Notes: generated by a model not told the origin, from the sequence alone. DNA of 64,000 bases from Hoyosella altamirensis (GCF_014191505.1 NZ_JACHWS010000001.1:186001-250000); one strand, 5' to 3'. Counted from the stretch's first letter, positions 24,671 to 35,182 are shown. Translations and numbers: made by a program.

Positions 24671-24851
24671 TTAGAGCAGAGCAGCACCCACAGGGTCGGC
24701 GGTCGGAGGGGAAGCCAGCCGATGGCTCGCGAAGGGTGAAGTTCGACCACATTCATCAATGATGACGGCCAGTCCGCGCGGCGATGAGTGTTTTCAGATG
24801 CAAGCACCAAAAGGTTCTGGTGCGCCCTTCACCACGAGAGGTCGGTAGCAG

Positions 24852-25085
24852 ATGAGCATCACCGTCTACACCAAGCCAGCATGCGTTCAGTGCAATGCGA
24901 CCTACCGCGCCCTCGACAAGGCGGGGCTGGCGTATGACGTCGTCGACATCACCGAGGACGCTGAGGCGCGCGACTTTGTCATGGCGCTGGGCTACCTGCA
25001 GGCTCCCGTAGTGGTGGCCGGGGAGAGCCACTGGGCAGGCTTCCGTCCCGACCAGATCAAGTCGCTGGCGACTGCCGCCGCCTGA
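24852..25085 (+). CDS. nrdH: NrdH glutaredoxin-like redoxin
   Basis: 77 residues, the family length. Active site CVQC (Cys11, Cys14) in a thioredoxin fold, with the NrdH C-terminal motif WAGFRPDQIKSL. It delivers electrons from thioredoxin reductase to the NrdEF ribonucleotide reductase. First gene of nrdHIE. Confidence 0.97.
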   Translation: MSITVYTKPACVQCNATYRALDKAGLAYDVVDITEDAEARDFVMALGYLQAPVVVAGESHWAGFRPDQIKSLATAAA

Positions 25086-25134
25086 CCTCCTGCACCCAGG
25101 GAAAGTGGGCCACCAGAACCGCCCTCGATGAGAT

Positions 25135-25560
25135 GTGAGTGGAGCGGAAATGCTGGTCTACTTTTCCAGTGTCTCGGAGAACACGCACAGGTTCGTCCGT
25201 AAACTCGACTTGCCCGCCGTTCGCATACCTGTCCATGGTCAGAACGGCGACATTGAAGTCAATGAACCGTTCGTTCTGGTGGTCCCGACGTACGCGGGCG
25301 GGAAAGATTCGCAGGGCAGGCACATCGGTGCCGTGCCGAAACAAGTGATCCGGTTCTTGAACAACCCACACAACCGTTCGCTGATTCGCGGAGTGATTGC
25401 GGCGGGAAACACGAATTTTGGCGACGCTTTTGGCGTTGCAGGAGACATCATCTCGAAGAAGTGCAAGGTGCCCTACTTGTACCGATTCGAGCTAATGGGG
25501 ACATCTGAGGACGTCGAGCGCGTCCGCGAGGGATTGGAACAGTTTTGGCACCGACAGTGA
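25135..25560 (+). CDS. nrdI: NrdI flavodoxin-like activator of class Ib RNR
   Basis: 141 residues from GTG 25135, which gives the same N-terminal length as M. tuberculosis NrdI; an ATG at 25150 with GGAG 5 bases upstream is the alternative. Flavodoxin motifs [20 protein letters not shown] and [11 protein letters not shown]. NrdI supplies the oxidant that makes the dimanganese-tyrosyl radical in NrdF. The stop lies within the nrdE start region. Confidence 0.96.
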   Translation: MSGAEMLVYFSSVSENTHRFVRKLDLPAVRIPVHGQNGDIEVNEPFVLVVPTYAGGKDSQGRHIGAVPKQVIRFLNNPHNRSLIRGVIAAGNTNFGDAFGVAGDIISKKCKVPYLYRFELMGTSEDVERVREGLEQFWHRQ

Positions 25561-27710
25561 CTGCACCGGAATCGGCCGCACCGGCCCGCGGAGCGGAGAG
25601 CGAACTCGATTACCACGCGCTCAACGCGATGCTGAACCTCTACAGCCCGGACGGCAAGATCCAGCTGGACAAGGACCGCGAAGCCGCCCGGCAGTACTTC
25701 CTGCAGCACGTGAACCAGAACACGGTGTTCTTCCACGACCTCGACGAGAAGCTCGACTATCTCATCGAGCACGACTACTACGAAACCGAAGTGCTCGACC
25801 AGTACGACCGTGAGTTCGTCAAGGCACTCTTTCAGCGGGCTTACAAGAAGAAGTTCCGGTTCCCGACATTCGTGGGTGCGTTCAAGTACTACACGTCTTA
25901 CACACTGAAAACGTTCGATGGAAAGCGCTACCTCGAGCGGTTCGAGGACCGAGTCTGCATGGTCGCGCTCACCCTCGCCGCCGGTTCTCGTCCCCTCGCT
26001 GAGCGGCTCGTCGACGAAATGATCTCCGGCCGATTCCAGCCAGCAACGCCGACTTTCCTCAACTCAGGCAAGAAGCAGCGCGGCGAGCCAGTCTCGTGCT
26101 TTTTGTTGAGAATCGAAGACAACATGGAGTCAATTGGCCGTGCCATCAACTCTGCGCTGCAGCTGTCCAAGCGTGGCGGAGGCGTGGCACTGTTGCTCTC
26201 CAACATTCGTGAACACGGTGCGCCGATCAAGAAGATCGAGAACCAGTCGTCGGGCGTCATCCCCGTGATGAAGCTCCTCGAAGACTCGTTCTCCTACGCG
26301 AATCAGCTCGGTGCCCGTCAGGGCGCGGGCGCGGTCTACCTGCACGCACACCACCCTGACATTTACCGTTTCCTGGACACGAAGCGTGAAAACGCGGACG
26401 AGAAGATCCGCATCAAGACCTTGTCGCTCGGTGTCGTGATCCCCGATATCACCTTCCATCTGGCGAAGAAGAACGAGGACATGTACCTCTTCTCGCCTTA
26501 TGACGTGGAGCGGGTATACGGGGTGCCGTTTGCGGACATCGACGTCACAGAGAAGTACTACGAAATGGTCGACGACAAGCGCATTCGGAAAACCAAGATC
26601 AAGGCGCGCGAATTCTTCCAGACCATCGCTGAGCTGCAGTTCGAGTCGGGCTACCCGTACATCATGTTCGAGGACACGGTGAACCGGGCGAACCCGATCA
26701 AGGGGAAGATCACCCACTCGAACCTGTGCTCAGAGATCCTCCAGGTCTCAACTCCGAGCCTGTACAACGATGACCTGTCGTACAGCGAAATCGGCAAAGA
26801 CATCTCGTGCAACCTCGGCAGCCTCAACATCGCGAAGACGATGGATTCGCCGAACTTCGGTGAAACAGTCGAAGTCGCGATCCGAGCGCTCACCGCAGTA
26901 TCGGATCAGACGCACATCACCTCAGTGCCGTCAATCGAGAAGGGCAACAACGAGTCCCACGCGATCGGTCTGGGGCAGATGAACCTCCACGGTTATCTTG
27001 CGCGGGAGTACATCCAGTACGGCTCTGACGAGGGTGTCGACTTCACGAACATCTACTTCTACTCCGTGCTGTTCCACGCATTGCGGGCGTCCAACAACCT
27101 TGCGATCGAGCGCGGGACATACTTCAAGGGCTTCCCCGATTCGAAGTACGCCAGCGGCGAGTTCTTCGACAAGTACACCGAGCGGGAGTGGAAGCCCCGG
27201 ACGCCCCGAGTGCAGAAACTGTTCGACGATGCGGGCATACACGTCCCGACGCAGGAGGACTGGCTCGAGCTGAAGGCGTCTGTGCAGGAACACGGCATCT
27301 ACAACCAGAACCTGCAGGCCGTGCCGCCGACCGGTTCGATTAGCTACATCAACCACTCGACGTCCTCGATCCATCCGATCGCATCGAAGATCGAGATCCG
27401 TAAGGAAGGCAAGATCGGCCGCGTTTACTACCCGGCGCCTTACATGACGAACGACAACCTGGAGTACTTCCAGGATGCGTACGAGATCGGGTACGAGAAG
27501 ATCATCGACACCTACGCGGCAGCGACCCAGCATGTCGACCAAGGGCTTTCGCTGACACTGTTCTTCAAGGACACGGTGACCACGCGTGACCTGAACAGGG
27601 CTCAGATTTACGCGTGGCGCAAAGGCATCAAGACGCTGTACTACATCCGGCTGCGGCAGATGGCACTCGAAGGCACTGAAGTCGAGGGCTGCGTCAGCTG
27701 CATGCTGTGA
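25545..27710 (+). CDS. nrdE: Class Ib ribonucleoside-diphosphate reductase, alpha subunit
   Basis: 721 residues. The TTG start at 25545 keeps the conserved MxPTV N-terminus seen in mycobacteria and overlaps nrdI by 16 bp; a GTG at 25557 (GTGA with the nrdI stop) is the alternative. Landmarks: [14 protein letters not shown] and NLCSEI (active-site cysteines), [21 protein letters not shown], and the C-terminal CVSCML pair that is reduced by NrdH. It reduces NDPs to dNDPs with radical help from NrdF, whose gene is about 4.3 kb downstream. Confidence 0.98.
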   Translation: MAPTVTAPESAAPARGAESELDYHALNAMLNLYSPDGKIQLDKDREAARQYFLQHVNQNTVFFHDLDEKLDYLIEHDYYETEVLDQYDREFVKALFQRAYKKKFRFPTFVGAFKYYTSYTLKTFDGKRYLERFEDRVCMVALTLAAGSRPLAERLVDEMISGRFQPATPTFLNSGKKQRGEPVSCFLLRIEDNMESIGRAINSALQLSKRGGGVALLLSNIREHGAPIKKIENQSSGVIPVMKLLEDSFSYANQLGARQGAGAVYLHAHHPDIYRFLDTKRENADEKIRIKTLSLGVVIPDITFHLAKKNEDMYLFSPYDVERVYGVPFADIDVTEKYYEMVDDKRIRKTKIKAREFFQTIAELQFESGYPYIMFEDTVNRANPIKGKITHSNLCSEILQVSTPSLYNDDLSYSEIGKDISCNLGSLNIAKTMDSPNFGETVEVAIRALTAVSDQTHITSVPSIEKGNNESHAIGLGQMNLHGYLAREYIQYGSDEGVDFTNIYFYSVLFHALRASNNLAIERGTYFKGFPDSKYASGEFFDKYTEREWKPRTPRVQKLFDDAGIHVPTQEDWLELKASVQEHGIYNQNLQAVPPTGSISYINHSTSSIHPIASKIEIRKEGKIGRVYYPAPYMTNDNLEYFQDAYEIGYEKIIDTYAAATQHVDQGLSLTLFFKDTVTTRDLNRAQIYAWRKGIKTLYYIRLRQMALEGTEVEGCVSCML

Positions 27711-27715
27711 TCGAA

Positions 27716-27791
27716 ACACCGCCGGTTGTGTGCAAATTTGAGCAGCTTGCGCGCACGATCCGTGCAAGTATCTGCACACGACCGGCGGTGT
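27716..27791. terminator. Bidirectional terminator-like double hairpin after nrdE
   Basis: ACACCGCCGGTTGTGTGCA (27716-27734) pairs with 27773-27791 at 18 of 19 positions. The 38-nt loop has its own hairpin (GCACG-ATC-CGTGC). It sits between the stops of nrdE and the convergent S4-domain gene, so it may end both transcripts, though it lacks a T-run on either side. Confidence 0.6.
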
Positions 27792-27792
27792 G

Positions 27793-28179
27793 CTACTCGG
27801 GGGACTTCAATCGATCGAGCTGACGACGCTCTCGCTTCGTAGGGCGGCCGGCGCCGCGATCGCGGCGGGGGATCGAGGCGAGAACTTCCTTCGGGGGTGG
27901 CGGCGGACTGCGGTCGATCAGGGCCTGCGCGGCCGCCGGTGCTCCGACACGCTTCTTCAGCGGAGCCACGACTTCGACAATTCGCAAGACCCCGTGTGAC
28001 CACAGACGAACCTCGTCTCCCGGGCCGATCACCTGGGACGGTTTAGCTGGGGCGCCGTTGACCCGGACGTGACCGCCGCGGCATGCACTTGCTGCGGTCG
28101 AGCGAGTTTTCACCAATCGCACAGACCACAGCCAGACGTCCACCCGCACTCGGCTCGATTGTTCGGCTGGTTGAGGCAT
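27793..28179 (-). CDS. S4-domain RNA-binding protein (Hsp15-like)
   Basis: 128 residues. The S4 domain is at about 10-60 (RVDVWLWSVRLVKTRSTAASACRGGHVRVNGAPAKPSQVIGPGDEV), followed by a proline-rich and very basic tail (GAGRPTKRERRQLDRL), as in heat-shock protein 15, which binds 50S subunits carrying stalled nascent chains. Function here is inferred from the family. 24 bp downstream of the phosphotransferase gene on the same strand. Confidence 0.85.
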   Translation of the reverse strand: MPQPAEQSSRVRVDVWLWSVRLVKTRSTAASACRGGHVRVNGAPAKPSQVIGPGDEVRLWSHGVLRIVEVVAPLKKRVGAPAAAQALIDRSPPPPPKEVLASIPRRDRGAGRPTKRERRQLDRLKSPE

Positions 28180-28203
28180 GTCACCAGGATAGAAGGCGTG
28201 CGT

Positions 28204-29400
28204 TCAGCCGAGGTCTTTCGCCAGCTCCACCAGATATCGAGTGAGCAGCAAGCGGTCAACAAGCAACTCCTGATTGTCGTCGGTCACTGGCTGGTCCAAC
28301 AGCTCCGTTGGGATTGATGTCAGTGCCGATCGCGCTACAAGTGAGCCGAGGAAGCCCTGGCGTACATCCCGCTCGGCACACCAGTAGCGATCTTCAGCAA
28401 GGCCTTCGACGTACGCAGGAACAATCACGGACTGAATGTTCTCGAGCTCCGTAGGTGCCATTTCGCCCGCGTGGACAAGGCCCACAAGTAGTTGGCCGAG
28501 GTCGAAGCCTATTGGCAGGAGTGTCCCGAACCCCCAGTCGATGACGACTCGTTCGTCGCGGTCCGTGCGCGGGATGAGGAGGTTCTGCGGGCTGGCATCG
28601 CCGTGCGCAAATGTGTGTGGCAGTCGATCGAGCTGATCGAGTATCGCGGGCAGGCGGTCTGCCAGCCGCGCGAGGTCCTCAGGCAGCTCCGGATCGTCGA
28701 CCACGGCGAGGGCCTGTGCCAGCAGCGGGGTCTGCCATGTTGAGCGTTCTCGCAGAATCGGCAGTTCGGCTTGCTGGACCCGCGTTGTCACGAAGTAGCG
28801 CAGCGCGCCTCCGAATCTTCGCTGATGACAGATGGCGGGGAGTCGAGCATTAACTGCTGCGCCCGGGCGCCTCTTTGCTGCGAGGCGGCCGAGCAGATAG
28901 GCAGTTCGCGCGAAATCATCAGCGCGCCAGGGCTCAGGGTCCAGGTCCACGCATTCCCACCACAGTGCCAGCCAGTCGTCCCCCGTGTGTTCCGCGTGGT
29001 ACAAGATCGGCATTCGCATGCCCGGCGGCAGCGCTTCGGCGATGCCGCTCTCATGGACCTCATACTCGAACTTCCAGGGCAGGTAGTCCAGGAATTCTCG
29101 ACGGATAGCTTCGGGGAGGAGGTTCAGTTGTGGCCACAGCCGGGGATTCCGGAGAAGTTTCACAAAGAATGCGTGATCACCATTGCGCTGCGACGGTGTC
29201 GCGTAACTGACGACGACTTTCCAGAGGCCTGCGGTCGAAACCGAACCCCACTGGTAGGGGAACGCCGAATGCCGCACTGTCTGCACGTGGACGGGCTCAC
29301 CCACTGCCTGGGCCGTGACATGGTTCATCGTTCGCGTATTGAGTTCCGCGAGCCGGTACAGGTCCTCATCGGTTTCGGTGTGCGTGGACCGGACGGACAT
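28204..29400 (-). CDS. APH-family phosphotransferase-like protein
   Basis: 398 residues; GGGAGGG ribosome site. The C-terminal lobe has the aminoglycoside/choline kinase-like motifs FAHGDASPQNLLI (catalytic Asp) and VVIDWGFGTLLPIGFDLGQ (metal-binding Asp). The N-terminal lobe is less clear (VHVQTVRHSAFPYQWGSV...). Such proteins phosphorylate antibiotics, sugars or other small hydroxyl compounds; the substrate cannot be told. Divergent from a MarR gene with shared operators, so it is probably inducible. Confidence 0.82.
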   Translation of the reverse strand: MSVRSTHTETDEDLYRLAELNTRTMNHVTAQAVGEPVHVQTVRHSAFPYQWGSVSTAGLWKVVVSYATPSQRNGDHAFFVKLLRNPRLWPQLNLLPEAIRREFLDYLPWKFEYEVHESGIAEALPPGMRMPILYHAEHTGDDWLALWWECVDLDPEPWRADDFARTAYLLGRLAAKRRPGAAVNARLPAICHQRRFGGALRYFVTTRVQQAELPILRERSTWQTPLLAQALAVVDDPELPEDLARLADRLPAILDQLDRLPHTFAHGDASPQNLLIPRTDRDERVVIDWGFGTLLPIGFDLGQLLVGLVHAGEMAPTELENIQSVIVPAYVEGLAEDRYWCAERDVRQGFLGSLVARSALTSIPTELLDQPVTDDNQELLVDRLLLTRYLVELAKDLG

Positions 29401-29418
29401 AGCGCCCTCCCGTCGTGA

Positions 29419-29456
29419 GTAAGGAAGCCTTACTATTTATAATAAGGTAACCTTAC
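29419..29456. promoter_or_regulatory. Two operator palindromes and a consensus -10 between divergent genes
   Basis: GTAAGGAAGCCTTAC (29419-29433) and ATAAGGTAACCTTAC (29442-29456) are two copies of TAAGG-N3-CCTTA, with centres 23 bp apart. A perfect TATAAT (29438-29443) lies between them for the MarR gene. A MarR dimer on each copy would block both directions. Confidence 0.7.
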
Positions 29457-29460
29457 TAGT

Positions 29461-29928
29461 ATGCACAAGGGTCGATTGTCAGCAGCGTCCCATCTTCCCG
29501 ACCACGTCCTTGTCTTGGTTGAGGGTGTGAACCGCAGAATGCACCGTGAGCTGCTTGAGGCGGGGGATCCGCCCCATCCGCGCGGCGGATTCATGCGCTT
29601 GCTCCAGATGATCCCCGAGCGCGGGATCCGGATTACTGATCTCGCGGCACTATCCGGAATGACCAAGCAATCACTTGGCGAATTCGTCAACGCGATGGAA
29701 GAAGACGGACTTGTCGTGAGCGAGAAACTGCCTTCCGACAGGCGCGTGCGGGTGGTTGTCCGAACAGCCGACGGCGAGAGGGTCGCTCGCGAGGTGTCAG
29801 CCCGGATCGCTGCAGTTGAGCAAGCGTGGCGAAAAGAGGCCGGACCGGAGCGCTACGACACCATGAAAGCTGTGCTGTACGACCTTGGGATGGAGAGCTT
29901 CGGGACGCGCACCGAGCCGGAGGCGTAG
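29461..29928 (+). CDS. MarR-family transcriptional regulator
   Basis: 155 residues. Winged helix: FMRLLQMIPERGIRITDLAALSGMTKQSLGEFVNAMEEDGLV and wing SEKLPSDRRVRVVVRTADG. The TATAAT ends only 17 bp before the ATG and no Shine-Dalgarno is visible, so the mRNA is probably leaderless, common in actinobacteria. It overlaps its own operator region and likely controls itself and the divergent phosphotransferase; the next gene follows after 9 bp. Confidence 0.88.
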   Translation: MHKGRLSAASHLPDHVLVLVEGVNRRMHRELLEAGDPPHPRGGFMRLLQMIPERGIRITDLAALSGMTKQSLGEFVNAMEEDGLVVSEKLPSDRRVRVVVRTADGERVAREVSARIAAVEQAWRKEAGPERYDTMKAVLYDLGMESFGTRTEPEA

Positions 29929-29937
29929 TTTATATCC

Positions 29938-30678
29938 GTGCATCCCGACGAGTACCGTGCAGCGATTGTTCGTGAAGGCGAGCTGATGGCGGCCCAGCCC
30001 TCCGACTCACTTGATGTGCCCGTGCCGACGTGTCCGGGCTGGAACCTCGAGCGCCTCGTGGGTCATCTCGGGCGAGTGCACCGTTGGGCTGCAGCGTACC
30101 TAGCCGACGGGACCGAAGCGGCGGCTGGAGTGTCGAGCGGCAACCGGCCGCCGCGAGGGGCTGACGTCTTGCCCTGGTATAAGGAGTCGCTGGAGATCCT
30201 CATTGACGAGCTCTCCCGTACGGATCCAGACACTCCCGCAGATACTTTTGCGGGACCAGGTACGGCAGCCTTCTGGTTCCGCAGACAGGCGCATGAGACT
30301 GCCGTGCATCGATGGGACGCGGAGAATGCGGTGAGTCCCGGCCACGCGAGCGGCATCGATGCGACGCTCGCGGCCGACGGCATCGAAGAATGGCTCACCG
30401 TGTTCGTGCCGAGAATACTCAGTGCTCAGGCTGATGGGCGTGGTTCCGGAACCTCATTGCGCCTCGAATGCTCCGAAATAGATTCGGCCCGGTGGACCCT
30501 CACTCTCGGCGATGACGGTCCGAGTGTTCGGCGCGGCCGGGGTGAGGCGCAGGCCGTGCTCAGGGGGCGAGCCTCCGACTTGCTCCTCGCCGTGTGGCGC
30601 CGAACCCCCCTCGATAGTGTCGAGCTAACCGGTGACCGCGCATGTGCCGCGCAAATTCTTGATCTGATCCAGGTGTAG
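29938..30678 (+). CDS. Maleylpyruvate isomerase (MDMPI)-like family protein
   Basis: 246 residues. The N-terminal DinB-like MDMPI domain includes VPTCPGWNLERLVGHLGRVHRWAAAYLADG (metal-binding His) and the second His stretch RRQAHETAVHRWDAE. The C-terminal domain ends with DLLLAVWRRTPLDSVELTGD, typical of actinobacterial members. Some are mycothiol-dependent isomerases, but most are uncharacterised. GTG start 9 bp after the MarR stop; same transcript likely. Confidence 0.85.
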   Translation: MHPDEYRAAIVREGELMAAQPSDSLDVPVPTCPGWNLERLVGHLGRVHRWAAAYLADGTEAAAGVSSGNRPPRGADVLPWYKESLEILIDELSRTDPDTPADTFAGPGTAAFWFRRQAHETAVHRWDAENAVSPGHASGIDATLAADGIEEWLTVFVPRILSAQADGRGSGTSLRLECSEIDSARWTLTLGDDGPSVRRGRGEAQAVLRGRASDLLLAVWRRTPLDSVELTGDRACAAQILDLIQV

Positions 30679-30692
30679 CAGCGCACCTTCGA

Positions 30693-31709
30693 TCACAACG
30701 ACATGTCGAACACAAGACGGGCGTCGATCTTGCCTTGCTCGACGTCGCGAATCGCATCGTTGACTTCGTCGAGCTTGCGCGTGTGGTAACGAACTGACGT
30801 CTTGCCTGCTGCATGTAGCTCGAATACTTCTTGCAGGTCAGCGCGGGTGCCCACGATCGAACCGACGACGGTGATGCCGTTGAGGACGGTCTCGAAGATC
30901 GGTAGGCTCATCTGGTTTTCAGCTGGTAAACCGACAAGCACCAGGGTGCCGCCCCGCTTGAGAGAGCCATATGCCTGCTCAAAGGATTTGGGGTTCACGG
31001 CGAGGGCGATCGCCGCGTCCGCGCCACCCAGGCTCTTGATGTACTCGACGGGATCGGTTTCGCGTGCGTTGACGGTGTAGGTGGCGCCAAGCTCCCGCGC
31101 CATCGCCAGCTTCTCATCGATGAGATCGACTGCGACAACGCGGGCACCGGCAATCTGGGCGTATTGGAGCGCGAGGTGCCCGAGGCCGCCGATCCCGAAA
31201 ATCGCAACGAGGTCCGAGGAGCGCGCACCCGATACCTTCACCGCTTTGTAGGTGGTAACGCCCGCACACGTCAGAGGCGCCGCCTCGAAGGGGTCAACGC
31301 CCTGTGGGACTTTCACAACGTACCGGCCATCAGCGACGACGTAGTCCGCCCACCCGCCGTCGATGGAGTAGCCGGTGTTCTGCTGCTTCTCGCAGAGAGT
31401 TTCCCACCCAGTGATGCAGTATTCGCATTCGCCGCACGCTGTGCCAAGCCACGGAACAGCTACGCGATCACCGACCGCTACGCGTGTGATGTTTGCGCCA
31501 GCGCGCTCGATGATTCCTACACCCTCGTGGCCCGGAATGAAAGGCGGTGTGGGCTTTACTGGCCAGTCTCCGTTCGCGGCGTGGATATCCGTGTGGCAGA
31601 GACCCGAGGCCTCGACGCGCACGAGGACTTCGTGGGGGCCCACGTCGGGGATTGGGCGATCCTCGATGCTGACAGGCGTGTGGAAGCCGTGGACAACTGC
31701 TGCTTTCAT
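30693..31709 (-). CDS. Zinc-dependent alcohol dehydrogenase (AdhP type)
   Basis: 338 residues from ATG 31709 with GGAGAG upstream; the open frame extends farther without support. Catalytic zinc Cys and His in GLCHTD and GHEGVG; structural zinc cysteines in CGECEYCITGWETLC; NAD-binding GIGGLGHLALQYAQ. This is the AdhP/ethanol-active group that interconverts primary alcohols and aldehydes. In M. tuberculosis an alcohol dehydrogenase gene also lies between nrdF2 and fecB, a loose parallel. Confidence 0.93.
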   Translation of the reverse strand: MKAAVVHGFHTPVSIEDRPIPDVGPHEVLVRVEASGLCHTDIHAANGDWPVKPTPPFIPGHEGVGIIERAGANITRVAVGDRVAVPWLGTACGECEYCITGWETLCEKQQNTGYSIDGGWADYVVADGRYVVKVPQGVDPFEAAPLTCAGVTTYKAVKVSGARSSDLVAIFGIGGLGHLALQYAQIAGARVVAVDLIDEKLAMARELGATYTVNARETDPVEYIKSLGGADAAIALAVNPKSFEQAYGSLKRGGTLVLVGLPAENQMSLPIFETVLNGITVVGSIVGTRADLQEVFELHAAGKTSVRYHTRKLDEVNDAIRDVEQGKIDARLVFDMSL

Positions 31710-33051
<1,342 letters not shown>

Positions 33052-33088
33052 CCGAGCCTTCTTTGCGCGTGGCCCGTGAAGGCGGTAC

Positions 33089-33883
33089 ATGAACAGCGAG
33101 TCTCGGCACCCGGCGCAGCACAGCGCGTTCGAGGTGGCTGCACGTAGTGGGTATGTTGTCTCTGGCCTGCTGCATATCGCGATTGGCTACCTTGCGATCC
33201 AGCTCGTCATAGGCGGGCAGGAAAGTGTGGATCCAGATCCCGCCGGAGCCTTCGCGGAAATTGCTCGCGAGCCCGGCGGCAGGATCGGACTATGGATGGC
33301 CACCGCGTGCTTTACCGCGATGGCGCTGTGGCGGCTCGTGGAAACCGTCATGGGGCGGGCCGCGGACGGCTCGCCTCACACCATGAGCCTGTTCGACAGG
33401 ATCAGCGCGCTTTCGGTTGGCGCCGTACAGGCAGCACTGGGCTATCTCGCGTTCAGGTTCGCTTCCGGTCAGGCGCCCGACGATGCTGAGGCGGTCGCTT
33501 TCACCGGACACCTGATGCAAACCGGAGCGGGCAGCCTCATCCTCGTCGTTGCCGGTCTAGTCGTTGTTTTCGTCGGCGGCGCGCACGTCTACAAAGGCGG
33601 AAACCGGAAGTTCCTGGGTGAATTGGTTGGCCGGTCAGGCGTACCGCTCATGGGGCTGGGGATGGCCGGGTATGTCGGCAAGGGTCTGGTGATCGCCACG
33701 GTCGGTGTGCTCGTCATCATTGCCACCTTCCGTTCCCAGCCAGACGAAGCTGCCGGGCTTGATGCGGCGCTGCGCACTCTCGCTGCCCAGCCGTTCGGGT
33801 TCGTCTTCCTCGGGCTGGTCGCGCTCGCGATGGTGACGTTCGGGATATTCAGCCTGGCACAGTCAGGTCGGGCCAAAATGTAA
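33089..33883 (+). CDS. DUF1206-type membrane protein
   Basis: 264 residues with six hydrophobic segments arranged as three similar pairs (AARSGYVVSGLLHIAIGYLAIQL, ISALSVGAVQAALGYLAFRF, GMAGYVGKGLVIATVGVLVIIA), the triple-repeat pattern of DUF1206 proteins of actinobacteria and cyanobacteria. Function unknown. It lies 37 bp after nrdF and is probably read through from it. Confidence 0.85.
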   Translation: MNSESRHPAQHSAFEVAARSGYVVSGLLHIAIGYLAIQLVIGGQESVDPDPAGAFAEIAREPGGRIGLWMATACFTAMALWRLVETVMGRAADGSPHTMSLFDRISALSVGAVQAALGYLAFRFASGQAPDDAEAVAFTGHLMQTGAGSLILVVAGLVVVFVGGAHVYKGGNRKFLGELVGRSGVPLMGLGMAGYVGKGLVIATVGVLVIIATFRSQPDEAAGLDAALRTLAAQPFGFVFLGLVALAMVTFGIFSLAQSGRAKM

Positions 33884-33974
33884 GCAGCGCTAGGCTGGAC
33901 TGGCGGCGTGGGGCTAGACCGACTGGAGTGAACGCAGCGCTGATGAACATTGCAGTACGAAGCCTAAGGAACCA

Positions 33975-34022
33975 GCAAGCCTGCCGAGAGACGCGCAATG
34001 GCGATCTGCTCAGCAGGCTTGC
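33975..34022. terminator. Hairpin between convergent genes
   Basis: GCAAGCCTGCCGAG (33975-33988) pairs with CTCAGCAGGCTTGC (34009-34022) at 13 of 14 positions with a 20-nt loop. It lies between the DUF1206 gene and the convergent small secreted protein gene and fits a two-way terminator without a strong T-run. Confidence 0.55.
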
Positions 34023-34048
34023 GGTGGTGTTATAGGTCCAGGCGCGGC

Positions 34049-34312
34049 CTACACGGCGGTTTCGTCCCCGCTCTCGTCGGCGGTTTCGTCGCCGTTCTCA
34101 TCTCCAGCGTCGTCACCCTCGTCATCGCACAGTTCGATCGATCCGACGACATCAGCTTCGCAGAGGAACTCGAGGAAGATTGAGTCGATGTCGGGGAGGC
34201 CGCCGTCAGCAGGTTCGTCAGCGAAGGCAGTACCCGCCCCCGCCAGCATGCCGCCGGAAATGAGTGCGGCAGCGGCGCCGGCCGCGGTGAATCGTTTAAT
34301 TGACTTGCGCAT
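34049..34312 (-). CDS. Small secreted acidic protein, 87 aa
   Basis: AGGAG 6 bases before the ATG. Clear signal peptide: MRKSIKRF, then AAGAAAALISGGMLAGAGTAFA with cleavage after TAFA. The mature part (about 57 residues) is very acidic, ending in a repeat-like DDEGDDAGDENGDETADESG, with two cysteines (Cys about 51 and 62) that may form a disulfide. No family recognised. The acidic tail might bind cations or the wall. Confidence 0.75.
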   Translation of the reverse strand: MRKSIKRFTAAGAAAALISGGMLAGAGTAFADEPADGGLPDIDSIFLEFLCEADVVGSIELCDDEGDDAGDENGDETADESGDETAV

Positions 34313-34669
34313 GGATTACTCCTGTGCTTGGGTGCAAATTTCATGTGAGCGTGCCCGCGGAAATGGAAAGCTAGCGTGGTTCCGCATTTCTTGCTCCGGC
34401 CCGGCTCGACGCTTATATTGCCTTCTCATTCGTTCAAGATCAAGGCGTCCGACATTAATAAATGTGATCGAAAATCAAACTAACAACTTGTAATTCCCCC
34501 AAAAGTCACATGCATAACCAGCAATAACAAATGCAGGCTGCCAGGCAGGCGATGACCTCGGGGGGTCGATACACCGCTGCCGGGGGTGTCATTCAGCTAG
34601 CGATATGACTTACGTCACACCAGGTCTTACTTGGTACGGCCGGTGTCCAATCAGCAGGCGGAAGAATGC
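34313..34669. other. 357-bp intergenic region, AT-rich centre
   Basis: No gene. About 34430-34545 is clearly richer in A+T than its surroundings and probably holds the reverse-strand promoter of the small secreted protein. A G-rich stretch with short hairpins (34555-34590) follows the Nudix gene and may end its transcript. Confidence 0.4.
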
Positions 34670-35173
34670 CTACTGTAAGAACCAGGGAATCACGTCTTCA
34701 TTCTCACGTGGCTCGCCACTGTCGAGCGCAGCCACGGCGCGACGTATCCGGACCCGTGACGACTCGCTCAGGCCCTCCGGCAGATCTTGCGGTGAGAACC
34801 ACGCGACAGCCGTGTTCTCATCATCCGCCGGATGTGCGGTGCCTGCGACGTAGCGAGCTGTGAAACAAAGGTCTAAGTACTGACACTGGTCGCCGTTGGC
34901 GTGGACGATCTCGGGGCTGACGTCGACGCTCGCGAGGTGCAGTAAGTCGACTTCGATGCCCGCTTCCTCACTGATTTCCCGCTTGATTGCCGGTGCGGGG
35001 TGCTCGCCGGGCTCCAGAATTCCCGATATCACTGCCCAACGGCCGTTATCGGCACGCTCGGCGAGCAGCACGTTCGCGGCATCATCGAAAATCACGGCAC
35101 TCACGCTCGGTAGCCAGAGCATGTCGTGGCCGATGTGCTGGCGAAGTTTGAGGACAAAATCGGGGACTGCCAC
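34670..35173 (-). CDS. Nudix hydrolase
   Basis: 167 residues. Complete Nudix box GILEPGEHPAPAIKREISEEAGI (G-x5-E-x7-REUxEExGU, about 51-73) for metal-dependent cleavage of nucleoside-diphosphate-linked compounds. The C-terminal part matches actinobacterial Nudix proteins that cleave NTP analogues or sugar nucleotides. Starts 10 bp after the AmiB-like gene, so it may be the last gene of the amidase transcript. Confidence 0.92.
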   Translation of the reverse strand: MAVPDFVLKLRQHIGHDMLWLPSVSAVIFDDAANVLLAERADNGRWAVISGILEPGEHPAPAIKREISEEAGIEVDLLHLASVDVSPEIVHANGDQCQYLDLCFTARYVAGTAHPADDENTAVAWFSPQDLPEGLSESSRVRIRRAVAALDSGEPRENEDVIPWFLQ

Positions 35174-35182
35174 AACGCGAGG

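Larger units (their letters stand above)
24481..24851. other. Intergenic region with nrdHIE promoter elements
   Basis: 371 bp without a supported gene. It contains a perfect 16-bp palindrome resembling two inverted DnaA boxes (24529-24544), two NrdR-like boxes (24623-24638, 24655-24670) and a leader of about 180 nt before nrdH. I see no cobalamin riboswitch core. Confidence 0.5.

Noticed and set aside
24490-24762. Possible 90-codon gene upstream of nrdH
   Set aside because: It runs through the palindrome and NrdR boxes, has no ribosome site and an uneven composition.
24671-24851. Cobalamin riboswitch before nrdHIE
   Set aside because: No B12-box-like core is seen; class Ib operons are normally controlled by NrdR, and boxes for it are present.
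26931-27779. Reverse-strand frame of 282 codons opposite nrdE
   Set aside because: Lies fully opposite conserved nrdE sequence and the terminator hairpin; composition is that of an antisense frame.
33056-33083. Terminator after nrdF (GCCTTC...GAAGGC)
   Set aside because: Only 6-bp arms around a 16-nt loop, without a T-run, overlapping the ribosome site of the next gene; too weak to call.
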